From NCBI GenBank assembly GCA_041394845.1, contig JAWKHL010000002.1:1-64000 (forward strand): DNA of 64,000 nt. Reading direction: 5' to 3'. Below the pieces are notes generated by a model. That model did no database searches. It had not been told where the DNA came from and saw only the letters and a program-made list of their open reading frames with translations. Shown here one piece after another: positions 40,826 through 50,106 of the stretch. The DNA is from JAHCHG01 sp041394845 (lineage in GTDB: Bacteria; Acidobacteriota; Blastocatellia; Pyrinomonadales; Pyrinomonadaceae). Position numbers and translations under genes: made by a program. Every line of letters begins with the position of its first letter. Position 1 is the first letter of the stretch.

Positions 40826-43800
40826 ATGGCCGATGCGGAAAAAGATCTATCACCTTCCAAAAAACAGACGCTGACGGGATTGGCGCGGCGTTTGAGCCGA
40901 CTTTCGACGGAAAAGAAAAAGGCCGCCCTGGAGACGAGCGCCGCGCTGGCCGGAGTGAGTTTGCGGGTCAGCCGCGAATTCGTCGAAGCCGTCCCGAAAG
41001 CCGCCAAGATATTGTCGGCCGACGATCTGCGCCAGTGGGGAGAAATGGGCCGCCGTCTCGCCATGGCCAACGCCGATCTCGGTGCGGATTTCTTCAAAAA
41101 AGGCGTTAAGTCTTACCGGAAAGTTCCGAAAAAAGCCCGACCGCTGACCTTTCAGATCTGTTCGCGGCAATTGATTCTGTCGAGTTCGATCGCCCTCGAA
41201 ACCTATCAGTCGATCCCGCAGTTGGCCGAAGAGATAGGCGACGATCTGCTTTTTACCGAGATCCTCGGGCTGGCGGCCGAGATCGCCAACCGTTCGGCCA
41301 AACACAGCGCGGATTTTCTGGAGAAAACGCCCCGGATGGCCGAGGCTCTGAAAAATTTCGGCGATGAAAAGCGGGCCGTCTCCGAATCGGTCATCTCGCT
41401 GGCCTCGCATTTCGCCAACCGGACCGGCGGAATGACGGCCGATCTGTGGCAGATCTTGCCCGATGCTCTCGACCGGCTCTCCGGCGATCAGGCGATCCTT
41501 TTGACCGAAAAAGCGACCGGGTTTCTGGAATTCGGCGGAAGCGTCACGCTCCATTTCATCAAATCGGGCGGCGAGGTCATGCGCCGGGTCGATTCGGTCT
41601 TCGAGGACTGGCGCGGGGTTTTGCTCAAAATCGCATCGAGCGGCAATGCGCTTCTGATCTCCTTCATCCGGGCGACTCCGCAGTTTTTCTCCAATATCGT
41701 CGCTCTCAGAAAAAAACAAAAGGCGGTGGCTCTGGCCCGCAGAGTTTTATCGCTGGTCAGGGAGATCGCCGGAACGGATGCCGAGTCGGCTCTGGCGGCT
41801 TTTCGCTCCAGCACGACCGCTTTGAAAAAAGTCTCTCTGGCCCAGTTCGAGGACTGGGTCGAAACCGGTTTGCGGAAAACCGAGGGCGACAGCGCCAAGG
41901 CGAGGCGTTCGTTCTTTGCGCTGGAAACGCGAAACTCCAATACGCTTTTGCAAGACGCTCAGGAAGGTTTGCCGTTGGAATCGATCCAGACCGTTTTGCG
42001 AATTTACATTGAGGGTTTGACCGGAAAAGAAGTGGAGATCGCGCCTTTGTCGGCGATGCCCGAAGAATCGCGGATCAGCGACGGCAAGACCATCTATCTG
42101 CCTTCGATCATCTCCGAGTTCGATTCGGACGAGATGGATTTCCGTCTCTACAAAGTGCTGGCCGCCCACGGCGCCGGGCAGATCGAATTCGGCACCTACG
42201 CCCGCGACACCGACGGTCTGAAGGCCGCTTACCGGGAATTGTCGGCTCTTTACGAAGCGACGGCCGAACAACGGGACGCATTTTCTCTTTCGGGCTACAT
42301 CGAAGACGTGCAACGGGGAGAAAAAGCCCTCGCGCCGGAAAAAGAAGCCGGGCGAAAGAAAACCCGCCGCTTGCCGAAGGATTCGGATTACAAAACCGTC
42401 CTGCAGGTTTTTCCCGAACCGCGTCTGGCCCGGAAGATCTTCGGAACGATGGAAAACGCGCGGATCGACAATCGACTCCGCCACGCCTACCGGGGATTGC
42501 GCAAAGACCTCGATCTGATGCAGTCTTTTCTGCGCGAAAAACGCCCTTATATTTTCGATCTGCCGATGAATCAGGTTCCTTTCGAACTTCTGTTTCAGAT
42601 CACCCTGTGCGGCGGCGCGACCGAAGACGCCCGCCAATTCTACTCTCAGATCGTCTCCGAGATCGAATCGGTGGTCGACGTCTATCTTTCGCAAAAAGAC
42701 GCTTCGGTGGCCGATGCGCTGATGGCGACGAGCCGCGTTTACACCCTGTTTCAGAACATTACGCCCGAGGAAGCGCAGGCCGAGCAAAACGAAGACCAGA
42801 GCGACAAGGACGAATACGCCTACGAGGACAAAGAAGCGGGCGAGGCGGTTTCGGAAAGCCAGGTCCGGCGCGAAGAGGAGGCGAAACAAACTCAGGACAT
42901 CCGCGATCTTTTTAACGCCTGGAATTCGATGGAGGATGAAGGCGAACCCGACGATCTGCAAGGGTCGGAAGCCTGGGCCCACAACGAGATGCCGGAACAG
43001 CCGCTCGAACCGGGCGACGTGGCCTTTTCCTACGACGAATGGGATAAGGATCTGGTCGATTTTCGAACCAACTGGTGCCGGGTCATCGAAAAACAGGTCC
43101 GCAAAGGCGACCGCAATTTCGTCGAACTGGCCCGCAGTCGCTATCGCGGCGTGATCTCTTCGATCCGCCACCAGTTCCAGTTGATGAAACCGGAGAATCT
43201 GACCAAGATCAACCGCGAGATAGACGGCGAGGATTACGATCTCAACGCGCTGGTCGATTACGTCATCGACCGTCAGGCCGACGGGCATCAATCGGAAAGG
43301 ATTTACACCAAACGTTTGCGCAAACAGCGCGATGTGGCCGTTTCGATCCTGCTCGATCAATCCTCTTCGACCGCCCGGACAATTACCAGAAACCCTTTGC
43401 AACCGTACACGCATCCGGGCCGGAGGATCATCGAGATCGAAAAGGAAGGATTGGTTTTGATGAGCGAAGCCCTCGAAGCGGTCGGCGACATCTATTCGAT
43501 CAACGGTTTTACTTCGGAGGGAAGGCGCAACGTCAAATTTTACGTCGTCAAGGATTTCGACGAAAAATACTCGGACGAGATCGAACGCCGGATCGGCGGC
43601 ATCACCTTTCAGAACAACACCCGCCTCGGAGCCGCCATCCGCCACGCTTCTCACAAAATTCTGCGGCAGGAATCGCGGACCAAATTGCTGATCATCCTGA
43701 CCGACGGACGCCCCTACGATCACGATTACGGCGACGCCCGCTACGCCCGCGAAGACGTCCGCGAAGCCTTAACGGAAGCCAAAATGCAGGGCATCACGCC

Positions 43801-43936
43801 GTTCTGCATCACTGTCGACCGCGAATCGGAACAGGAATTAAAGGATCTCTACGGCGACGTCGGCTACACGATCATCGACGATGTCCTGAGTCTGCCGGAA
43901 CGGATGCCCAACATTTACCGGCGTTTGACGAGTTGA
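40826..43936 (+). CDS. Large NorD-like VWA-domain protein
   Basis: A 1036-residue soluble protein. The N-terminal half (about 30-330) is a helical array with loosely repeated 35-40-residue units (LAAEIANRSAKHSADFLEKTPRMAEAL, LASHFANRTGGMTADLW). A middle part (about 400-640) with VLAAHGAGQIEFGTY and LPKDSDYKTVLQVF matches the region before the VWA domain in NorD/CobT-type proteins. An acidic linker (about 650-700) precedes the VWA domain with MIDAS D844-QSSS and LIILTDGRPYDHDYG. NorD-like proteins normally pair with a CbbQ/NorQ AAA+ ATPase to load metal centres; no such gene is adjacent. Here it is monocistronic. Confidence 0.85.
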   Translation: MADAEKDLSPSKKQTLTGLARRLSRLSTEKKKAALETSAALAGVSLRVSREFVEAVPKAAKILSADDLRQWGEMGRRLAMANADLGADFFKKGVKSYRKVPKKARPLTFQICSRQLILSSSIALETYQSIPQLAEEIGDDLLFTEILGLAAEIANRSAKHSADFLEKTPRMAEALKNFGDEKRAVSESVISLASHFANRTGGMTADLWQILPDALDRLSGDQAILLTEKATGFLEFGGSVTLHFIKSGGEVMRRVDSVFEDWRGVLLKIASSGNALLISFIRATPQFFSNIVALRKKQKAVALARRVLSLVREIAGTDAESALAAFRSSTTALKKVSLAQFEDWVETGLRKTEGDSAKARRSFFALETRNSNTLLQDAQEGLPLESIQTVLRIYIEGLTGKEVEIAPLSAMPEESRISDGKTIYLPSIISEFDSDEMDFRLYKVLAAHGAGQIEFGTYARDTDGLKAAYRELSALYEATAEQRDAFSLSGYIEDVQRGEKALAPEKEAGRKKTRRLPKDSDYKTVLQVFPEPRLARKIFGTMENARIDNRLRHAYRGLRKDLDLMQSFLREKRPYIFDLPMNQVPFELLFQITLCGGATEDARQFYSQIVSEIESVVDVYLSQKDASVADALMATSRVYTLFQNITPEEAQAEQNEDQSDKDEYAYEDKEAGEAVSESQVRREEEAKQTQDIRDLFNAWNSMEDEGEPDDLQGSEAWAHNEMPEQPLEPGDVAFSYDEWDKDLVDFRTNWCRVIEKQVRKGDRNFVELARSRYRGVISSIRHQFQLMKPENLTKINREIDGEDYDLNALVDYVIDRQADGHQSERIYTKRLRKQRDVAVSILLDQSSSTARTITRNPLQPYTHPGRRIIEIEKEGLVLMSEALEAVGDIYSINGFTSEGRRNVKFYVVKDFDEKYSDEIERRIGGITFQNNTRLGAAIRHASHKILRQESRTKLLIILTDGRPYDHDYGDARYAREDVREALTEAKMQGITPFCITVDRESEQELKDLYGDVGYTIIDDVLSLPERMPNIYRRLTS

Positions 43937-44109
43937 CGATTTTCTCTTTTTTCGTATTCGCGACAACTTGTTATTGTTTCCTTCTCCTGAGCATTGTCGG
44001 CGCTTTGTCTCCAGTAACTAACCGAACATTTTCCTTCCTTGTATCTTTGCCCGTCGAATTCATAAAGAACCAGACGGATATCGGCGGCATTTATGTGTCC
44101 TTTAAGCAA
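43915..44109 (-). pseudogene. Possible remnant of a secreted repeat-protein gene
   Basis: A minus-strand open stretch of about 64 codons with protein-like content (INAADIRLVLYEFDGQRYKE and KCSVSYW) but no ATG; a stop lies about 12 codons upstream of its TTG. It overlaps the end of the NorD-like gene by 22 bp. It could be the tail of a decayed gene or chance. Confidence is low. Confidence 0.25.
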
Positions 44110-44488
44110 GATGTCGGCGTAAATGAGCAGAATTTAGTTGGAAAAAGACGGTAACATACTCTCCAAAATTTTTATAAAACTCCGGCGCTTGTCAACAAAG
44201 TGAAAAGTTGGTTTGCAACAGAACCGCATAATAGGTCATCATAAACCCTAATTAATCCTTCTCTCGCGCATCAACGGTGATGCGCTCGTCTAAAAAAAGT
44301 TCAACGACGGCGTTTTTGGATAGTTCGAGAGTCGGCTGTTTAAAGTTACAGAAGCCGCTTTTTATTTCGATAGAGCATCCGAAAACCGATCCTTCGCAGA
44401 CAGACCGTTTCTCCGAAACCAATTCGATTCGACGCTTCTTTTTTTCGGTCCCTCTATATTCAGGGATCAGGGTAAATCATTAAAATTT
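44110..44488. other. Long non-coding leader of the RRM gene
   Basis: No convincing gene on either strand. It contains a perfect 8-bp hairpin GCGCATCA-ACGG-TGATGCGC (44266-44285) and T-rich stretches. Its length and position fit an extended 5' leader for the RNA-binding protein, as seen in cold-regulated genes; this is inference. Confidence 0.4.
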
Positions 44489-44800
44489 ATGAAACTTTAC
44501 GTAGGAAACATCTCCTTTGAAACATCCGAACGGGATCTGGAAGAATTATTCGGTGAATCCGGAACGGTCGAATCGGCCAATATTATCACGGACCGCGACA
44601 GCGGACGTTCGCGCGGATTCGGTTTTGTCGAAATGTCTTCAAAAGAAGAAGGCAATAATGCCATCGAACAGCTCAACGGCCAGGAGGTCAACGGCCGGAG
44701 TCTGGTCGTCAACGAAGCCCGTCCGCGGGAAAACCGCAATTCAGGCGGCAACGGCGGAGGTCGGGGAAATTACGGCGGACGACGCAACAATCGCTGGTAA
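44489..44800 (+). CDS. RRM-type RNA-binding protein with Gly/Arg-rich tail
   Basis: A 103-residue single-RRM protein like the cyanobacterial Rbp family. RNP2 is LYVGNI (3-8) and RNP1 is RGFGFVEM (about 43-50). The last 22 residues are a Gly/Asn/Arg tail (GGNGGGRGNYGGRRNN) typical of RNA chaperones. It binds single-stranded RNA, probably in cold or stress response. It has its own strong terminator and is followed by a DEAD-box helicase gene, a functional pairing seen in cold-adapted bacteria. Start and stop are clear. Confidence 0.93.
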   Translation: MKLYVGNISFETSERDLEELFGESGTVESANIITDRDSGRSRGFGFVEMSSKEEGNNAIEQLNGQEVNGRSLVVNEARPRENRNSGGNGGGRGNYGGRRNNRW

Positions 44801-44830
44801 TTCCTACCATGCCGGTCAAATATTAACTCA

Positions 44831-44872
44831 AGCGCCAGCGGCTTGACGCATAAGCCGCTGGCGCTTTTTATT
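44831..44872 (+). terminator. Intrinsic terminator of the RRM gene
   Basis: A perfect 14-bp stem AGCGCCAGCGGCTT (44831-44844) with 44852-44865, 7-nt loop, is followed by TTTTTATT. It separates the RNA-binding protein from the downstream helicase. Confidence 0.95.
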
Positions 44873-44928
44873 GGAACCATCCTTTTCAAAAGACTCGTTC
44901 CACCTATTTTCAAATCACAAGGAACTTT

Positions 44929-46149
44929 ATGAACTTTTCAGATCTGGGATTAAACAATGCGCTGGTGCGTAAATGCCGATCCCTTGACTTTACCGAACCC
45001 ACACCGATCCAAAAACGGGCGATTCCCGTTATTCTCAAAGGCGCCGATCTGATCGCCTGTGCCGAAACCGGAACAGGCAAAACAGCGGCTTTTCTGTTGC
45101 CCGTTATACAAAAATTGAATTCCCGAAACAAACCCGGTATCCGGGTTTTGATCGTTGCCCCGACGCGTGAACTCGCGCTCCAGATCGCCGAAGCCTACGA
45201 ACAGATAGCTCCGAAAAACTCCCCCTGCGCCGTTTTGATCGGCGGAGCCAGCCTCAAACGACAATGCAAGGCACTGCGGCAAGGCATCCGGACAGTCGTT
45301 GCCACGCCGGGCCGGCTTCTCGATCATATAGATCGCCGAACCTTCGATTCGACCGAGATCGACACGTTAATTCTGGATGAGTCCGACCGGATGCTCGATA
45401 TGGGTTTCCTGCCGGCCATCCGAAAAATCATCAGAAAACTTCCCGAAAAACGTCAGACATTGCTTTTTTCGGCCACCGTCTCCGATTCGGTCAAAAGCCT
45501 GGCCTATTCCCTGATGAACGAACCTGAGGTGATCGAGGTCAGTCGACAAAACAGAACCGCCCGCACCGTCCGGCAGGTCGCTTATCCGGTCGCCACATCT
45601 TCAAAGACGGCTTTATTGTTGAACCTGTTGGAGGAGAACGACTTTGAAAGAGTGATCGTTTTTACTCGAACCAAGCGGGGTGCTGAACGGCTCGCCCATA
45701 TTCTTTCCGCCCGGCAACTTCGGGCCAATCAAATTCATTCCAGCCGTTCGCAATCGCAGCGCGAAACGGCCCTTGAGGATTTTCGACGGGGAAAAACGCG
45801 GATTCTGGTGGCAACCGACATCGCTTCCCGCGGGATTGATGTCGATGCGGTTTCCCACGTTATCAATTACGATGTCCCGCAGGCACCGGAGGATTATGTT
45901 CACCGCGTCGGAAGAACCGGACGGGCCGGAAACGAAGGACAGGCTATTACGCTGATCTCACCGATCGAAGAGATCGCCATGAGGGAAATCGAAAGATTGA
46001 CCGAGCAAAAGGTCAAGCGGGTCGTTTTGCCGGATTTCGGCGGAACCGTTTCCTCGGACAGTAGTTCCTTTCTTGATTCGAAAAAATCGCTTGGGTTCAG
46101 GCAAAAACCTTCTTCCCGCTCATTTCGTTCGCGACGGGCGAGCAGGTAA
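44929..46149 (+). CDS. DEAD-box RNA helicase, RhlE-like, with DESD box
   Basis: A 406-residue ATP-dependent RNA helicase. Q motif PTPIQKRAIP (about 24-33), motif I AETGTGKT (45-52), Ia PTREL, Ib TPGR, motif II reads D150-E-S-D153 instead of DEAD, III SAT, V ATDIASRGID and VI HRVGRTGRAG (about 325-334). The C-terminal tail (370-406) is Ser/Arg-rich and basic, as in RhlE proteins that bind RNA without sequence preference. It probably unwinds structured mRNA or helps ribosome assembly in the cold, next to the RRM gene. Confidence 0.94.
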   Translation: MNFSDLGLNNALVRKCRSLDFTEPTPIQKRAIPVILKGADLIACAETGTGKTAAFLLPVIQKLNSRNKPGIRVLIVAPTRELALQIAEAYEQIAPKNSPCAVLIGGASLKRQCKALRQGIRTVVATPGRLLDHIDRRTFDSTEIDTLILDESDRMLDMGFLPAIRKIIRKLPEKRQTLLFSATVSDSVKSLAYSLMNEPEVIEVSRQNRTARTVRQVAYPVATSSKTALLLNLLEENDFERVIVFTRTKRGAERLAHILSARQLRANQIHSSRSQSQRETALEDFRRGKTRILVATDIASRGIDVDAVSHVINYDVPQAPEDYVHRVGRTGRAGNEGQAITLISPIEEIAMREIERLTEQKVKRVVLPDFGGTVSSDSSSFLDSKKSLGFRQKPSSRSFRSRRASR

Positions 46150-46347
46150 TCGAATTAACAAATTAGCCTCAGATTAATTCCTGACGCTTTTGCGGGAGAC
46201 GATCATTTTTTTCCGCAAAGCCCCGGAAACAGACAGCCAATTCAGAGAACAGTTTTTTTCTAATTTGACTTGTTATTACGGTTAATTGCTAAAAAATCGG
46301 AAGTGAACGCCGGAAATTGGAGTTTTCTTCCCAAGGAGTTTCCTGGT

Positions 46348-46701
46348 ATGAGTGACCAAATGTACACCATCGGCGAAAGGGTCGAAAAAATATGTCCGAA
46401 ATGTAATAAACAACTGGGACACGTCGTTAAATCCGTTACCCGGCTCGGCAAAATCTCGCGAGTGATTTGCTCCAAATGCGGCTTGACCGGAACCTTCAAA
46501 AAAACGGTGAAAACGTCGCTGATATCCGATTCGGGAGGAAAAGTCGGCGCGCCCTACGACCGGACAAAAAACTACCACGTCGGCCAAATGTTGCTCCATT
46601 CGACCTTCGGGGCGGGCGAAGTGATCAAGGTTTTTAATACCAAAACGATCGACGTCTTGTTTGCCGATCGGGTCCGGCGGCTGATTCATTCCCAAATTTA
46701 A
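46348..46701 (+). CDS. Zinc-ribbon protein with C-terminal SH3/CarD-like motif
   Basis: A 117-residue protein starting MSDQMYTIGERVEKICPKC; an AAGGAG site 11 bases upstream supports this start over an earlier in-frame codon. The zinc ribbon uses CPKC (about 17-20) and CSKC (about 43-46). The C-terminal 40 residues (YHVGQMLLHSTFGAGEVIKVFNTKTIDVLFADRVRRLI) match the small beta-barrel found in CarD and at the end of UvrD/PcrA, which bind RNA polymerase. A transcription-related role is possible; no named family was recognised. Confidence 0.7.
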   Translation: MSDQMYTIGERVEKICPKCNKQLGHVVKSVTRLGKISRVICSKCGLTGTFKKTVKTSLISDSGGKVGAPYDRTKNYHVGQMLLHSTFGAGEVIKVFNTKTIDVLFADRVRRLIHSQI

Positions 46702-46746
46702 AAGTTTTTTTCCAATTTTAACCGTTAGCCACATTCAGAAATCTTT

Positions 46747-48300
46747 ATGAAAATCCTGCTCTACAATCCCGACAACGGAATTACCCGCAATTTCATGCCG
46801 CATCTCTGGATGTTCTTGCTTCAGGCGCTGACCCCGCCCGAGCATCAGGTAATCCTGATCGACGGCAATGCCAAAGCCATGACCTGCAACGAACTGGTCG
46901 AGTTCTGCCGGACAGAAAACATCGGTCTGATCGGGATCGGAGCAATGACTAGAATGGTGGCGCGGGCCTATAAAGTGGCCGACGCTCTGCGAGCGAGCGG
47001 ATTTAAAGTTGTGATGGGCGGACCTCACGTTACGGAATGTCCCGATGAAGCGCTGGGACGCGACGGCGGTCCCCGTCATACGGACGCGGTGGCTCTCGGT
47101 GAGGCCGACGACACCTGGAAACTGATCGTCCGAGACGCCGCCGACGGACAGCTTAAAGACATTTATCGGCCAGAGATCGATGCTCGCGGCAACGACGTCA
47201 AACCGAACCTTCAACCCTACGCGCATATTCCCTGGGAAACATTGAATCTTGAACAGTTCAGCCTGGTGCCGGGATTTTTCCGGCCGTTTTTATCAAAATT
47301 AGGAGCCGGTTGGGGAAAGTTTTTCGTCGTTCCGATTGAAACCGGGCGCGGCTGTCCCTACGGCTGTGAATTCTGCACCGTAACGGGATTTTTCGGTGAT
47401 TCGATTCGTTTCCGCTCCAATGAAAGCGTCGTCGAAGAGCTTTTGCGTTTAAAAAAACGCGCCCTGGACGAAAAAGGTCAGATCGCGGTTTTCTTTATAG
47501 ACGATAATCTGGCCATCAACAAAAAACGCCTGAAATCGCTGTTGCGGGACATTATCGCCGCCGAGGCACAACTTCCGTGGGTGGCACAGATCAGCGCCAA
47601 CCTGCTCAAGGATGAAGAGTTGGTCGATCTGATCTCGGAAGCAGGCGGAAAATGGATATTTATCGGGATGGAATCAATTGACCCTGAAAATATGGCTTCG
47701 GTCAACAAGAATTTTTCCAAACCCGGCGATTATCAGGAAGTCCTTGAACGCTTGGCCAAACGCCGGATCTACGCCATCACTTCATTCATTTTCGGAATGG
47801 ACAACGATACCAAAGGCGTCGCCCAAAGAACGGTCCAACAGATCGAAAGCTGGTCGCCCGGACTTCCCGTCTTCGGCCAGTTGACTCCGTTTCCCGCAAC
47901 TCCGCTGTACGCCCGGTTGGAAAAAGAAGGCCGACTCGATAGACCCAAACACTGGCTCGAATTCGCGCCGTTCGTCATGGCCCACTCCCCGTTGAAGATG
48001 TCGGTTGCCGAAGCCGGCGCCGAGGTCAAATACGCCTGGTCGAAATCTTATAGTCCCGAACGCAATGCCGAGGCTCTCGAAGCGATCAAAAATGAACCGA
48101 TCGAGTTTCGAATCAGTCATTTTGTCGCCCGAGTTTTTTTTCGCGGCATCTATTTTCCGCAAATGAAAAAAAGGGACTGGATCAAATTGCTTCTCCAAAA
48201 TCGCCGAACGATCTTCAGTTTATTCAAAGAAGGTTTTCAGACCTGGCGGAAGAGACGGGTTAAAGAACATGTCCGGCGGAATCATCTATACAATAATTGA
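46747..48300 (+). CDS. B12-binding-domain radical SAM protein
   Basis: A 517-residue enzyme of the BchE-like radical SAM class. The N-terminal cobalamin-binding Rossmann part (about 1-150) shows LLYNPDNG and VVMGGPHVTECPDEAL. The radical SAM core has C203-PYG-C207-EF-C210, binding the [4Fe-4S] cluster that cleaves S-adenosylmethionine, then VFFIDDNLAINKKR and KWIFIGMESIDP. The C-terminal part (about 400-517) is basic and helical. The substrate is unknown; relatives act in hopanoid, chlorophyll and natural-product methylation or cyclisation. It stands alone. Confidence 0.88.
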   Translation: MKILLYNPDNGITRNFMPHLWMFLLQALTPPEHQVILIDGNAKAMTCNELVEFCRTENIGLIGIGAMTRMVARAYKVADALRASGFKVVMGGPHVTECPDEALGRDGGPRHTDAVALGEADDTWKLIVRDAADGQLKDIYRPEIDARGNDVKPNLQPYAHIPWETLNLEQFSLVPGFFRPFLSKLGAGWGKFFVVPIETGRGCPYGCEFCTVTGFFGDSIRFRSNESVVEELLRLKKRALDEKGQIAVFFIDDNLAINKKRLKSLLRDIIAAEAQLPWVAQISANLLKDEELVDLISEAGGKWIFIGMESIDPENMASVNKNFSKPGDYQEVLERLAKRRIYAITSFIFGMDNDTKGVAQRTVQQIESWSPGLPVFGQLTPFPATPLYARLEKEGRLDRPKHWLEFAPFVMAHSPLKMSVAEAGAEVKYAWSKSYSPERNAEALEAIKNEPIEFRISHFVARVFFRGIYFPQMKKRDWIKLLLQNRRTIFSLFKEGFQTWRKRRVKEHVRRNHLYNN

Positions 48301-48399
48301 ATTTTGGAAAGAAGTTTTTTACCGGAAGGCCGAATTTTTGCTGAGTTAGCCGCCAAAAAATATTTTTCAGACCAAAGAAGTCAATTCCCAACAAAATAT

Positions 48400-49122
48400 T
48401 CATCCGGCGATTCTCTTCAGCAACACGCCGACCCCGTAGGCCAGAATGGCGGCCAGTGCGCCGACCAGAAATGTTTCTCCGCCCGAACGAAGCCACGAGG
48501 CGGTTGACCAGCGGCTTTTGACCGAACCGATCAGGAAAAAGGTGATGCCGGTCAGGACGGATGAGACGGTGAAGGAATTTTCCACCCGGAAAAGATAGGG
48601 AATAAGCGGAACCAGACCGCAGATCAGAAAGGCCGAAAAGGTGCTTCCGGCCGCTCTCCAGGGCGAGCGGATCTCGGCCGGCAGACCGTATTCTTCGGTC
48701 AGCATCGTCTTCACCCAACGGTCCTTGTCCGAAGTAATCAGTTCGACCGCCTTTTCCAGTTCTTCGCCTTCGAAGCCTTTGTCGAGATAGATCTGGCGGA
48801 TCTCTTCGCGTTCGCCTTCGGGAAACTGCTCGACGTGCCGGTATTCGATCCTTTCGAGCCGCCGGTAATCGTCCTGTTCGGCCCTCGTGCCGAGGTAATT
48901 GCTGGCCGCCATCGAAAAACCGTCGGCGATCAGATTGGCAAAACCGAGGATCAGAACGACCAGCGGTTCGAGTTGCGCGCCCGCCACGCCCGAAACGACG
49001 GCAAAGGTCGTCACCGCGCCGTCGATCCCTCCATAAATCCAATCGCGGATGTAGTTATGATGGATGGTCGCCAATCTGCTTTGGATCGCCTCGGGCGAAT
49101 GGTCATGTTCGTAATCAGACAT
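48400..49122 (-). CDS. VIT1/CCC1-family iron/manganese transporter
   Basis: A 240-residue membrane protein. It has the family opening IRDWIYGGIDGAVTTFAVVSGVAGA (about 25-50), LILGFANLIADGFSMAASNYLG (second helix), a cytoplasmic charged metal-binding loop rich in Glu/Asp (about 80-150) and three C-terminal TM helices (about 162-235). In eukaryotes the family moves Fe2+/Mn2+ into the vacuole; in bacteria it is thought to lower cytoplasmic metal. The frame is complete and the start MSDYEHDHSPEAI is clear. Confidence 0.9.
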   Translation of the reverse strand: MSDYEHDHSPEAIQSRLATIHHNYIRDWIYGGIDGAVTTFAVVSGVAGAQLEPLVVLILGFANLIADGFSMAASNYLGTRAEQDDYRRLERIEYRHVEQFPEGEREEIRQIYLDKGFEGEELEKAVELITSDKDRWVKTMLTEEYGLPAEIRSPWRAAGSTFSAFLICGLVPLIPYLFRVENSFTVSSVLTGITFFLIGSVKSRWSTASWLRSGGETFLVGALAAILAYGVGVLLKRIAG

Positions 49123-49128
49123 AGTTCA

Positions 49129-49193
49129 ATTTTGGATTTTAGATTTTAGATTTTGGATTTTTACTGTATTAAACGAATCTGAAATCTAAGATC
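49129..49193. repeat. Heptad inverted pair between uspA and VIT1 genes
   Basis: The left arm 49129-49160 (GATTTTA/GATTTTG units) and right arm 49175-49193 (AATCTGA/AATCTAA units) are inverse arrays. The uspA stop (49186-49188) is in the right arm. Confidence 0.8.
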
Positions 49194-50091
49194 GGACGAC
49201 TTCGACCGAGCAATGGGCGCGGGCTGTGACGGCGGAAGAAACGCTTCCGAGGAGAAATCTTTCGACCGCGCCGCTGAATTTGGTTGCCCCGGCGAAGATG
49301 GAGTCCGCTCCGAAATCTTGGGCTTCCATAACGATCAGATCTTTCGGGTTTCCCTCGACCACGCGAAGCGAAGCCTTGAGGCCTTTTTCCTCGAACCGGT
49401 CGATGATCTCGCGCCCGCGTTTTTCCAACTCGGAAGTGTTTTGCTCGAAAGAAAAAGCCTCGATGACGACCTCGATGTCTTCAACGATGATCAGGCGCAC
49501 CTCGGTCTTTGCCGGCCAGTGGCGTCCGGCCACCGCGTCAACGGCTTTTTCCGCCCCGGCCGTTCCGTCGAAAGCAACGGCGAGACGGATCGGAGAAGCC
49601 CCTTTTTCGGCCGAGCGCGCCCGGGCCACCCTGACCGAACATTTCGCTTCGGTCAGGATCTTTTGCGAAACGCTGCCGAGCCAGATCCGCTCCAGCATCG
49701 AAAGCCCCTGCGAACCGACGACGATCAGATCGGGCCGGAAAGCATCGGCCCGCGCCAGAACCTCCCAGGCCGGCGAACCGTAGGTCGCTTCGGGCCGCAC
49801 ATTCCAACGGGGAAACATCGAGCTAACCCGTTCCGCCGCCCGTTCGGCCATCCGTTTGGTGTCCTCGAAGATCTGCAGATTCTTCTCCTGTTTTTTCCGC
49901 AAACTTTCGGTCAAAAAATTCGACACATCGTCGGTCTCGGCATTGGTCGGAGGGAGCCACACTTCGGCCACGCTGACCGTCATCGCCTCGACCCCATTTT
50001 CGGAAAATCCGGCCAGCCGCAAATCTTCCAGCGCGGCGTCGGCGCATTCCGAACCGTCATAGGCGATCAGAATTTTGAAATTTTCGTTCAT
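49186..50091 (-). CDS. Tandem-domain universal stress protein (UspA family)
   Basis: A 301-residue protein with two Usp folds. Domain 1 (about 1-150) has KILIAYDGSECAD and the nucleotide-binding VVGSQGLSMLERIWLGSVSQKIL. Domain 2 (about 165-301) has IRLAVAFDGTAGAEKAVD and FAGATKFSGAVERFLLGSVSSAVTARAHCSVEVV. The G-x2-G-x9-G(S/T) ATP motif is clear in domain 1 and partly changed in domain 2. It probably acts in stress and starvation response. It is 93 bp downstream of the VIT1 start region in convergent-free orientation, monocistronic. Confidence 0.9.
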   Translation of the reverse strand: MNENFKILIAYDGSECADAALEDLRLAGFSENGVEAMTVSVAEVWLPPTNAETDDVSNFLTESLRKKQEKNLQIFEDTKRMAERAAERVSSMFPRWNVRPEATYGSPAWEVLARADAFRPDLIVVGSQGLSMLERIWLGSVSQKILTEAKCSVRVARARSAEKGASPIRLAVAFDGTAGAEKAVDAVAGRHWPAKTEVRLIIVEDIEVVIEAFSFEQNTSELEKRGREIIDRFEEKGLKASLRVVEGNPKDLIVMEAQDFGADSIFAGATKFSGAVERFLLGSVSSAVTARAHCSVEVVRS

Positions 50092-50106
50092 GTCCCAATT
50101 TGTTAT

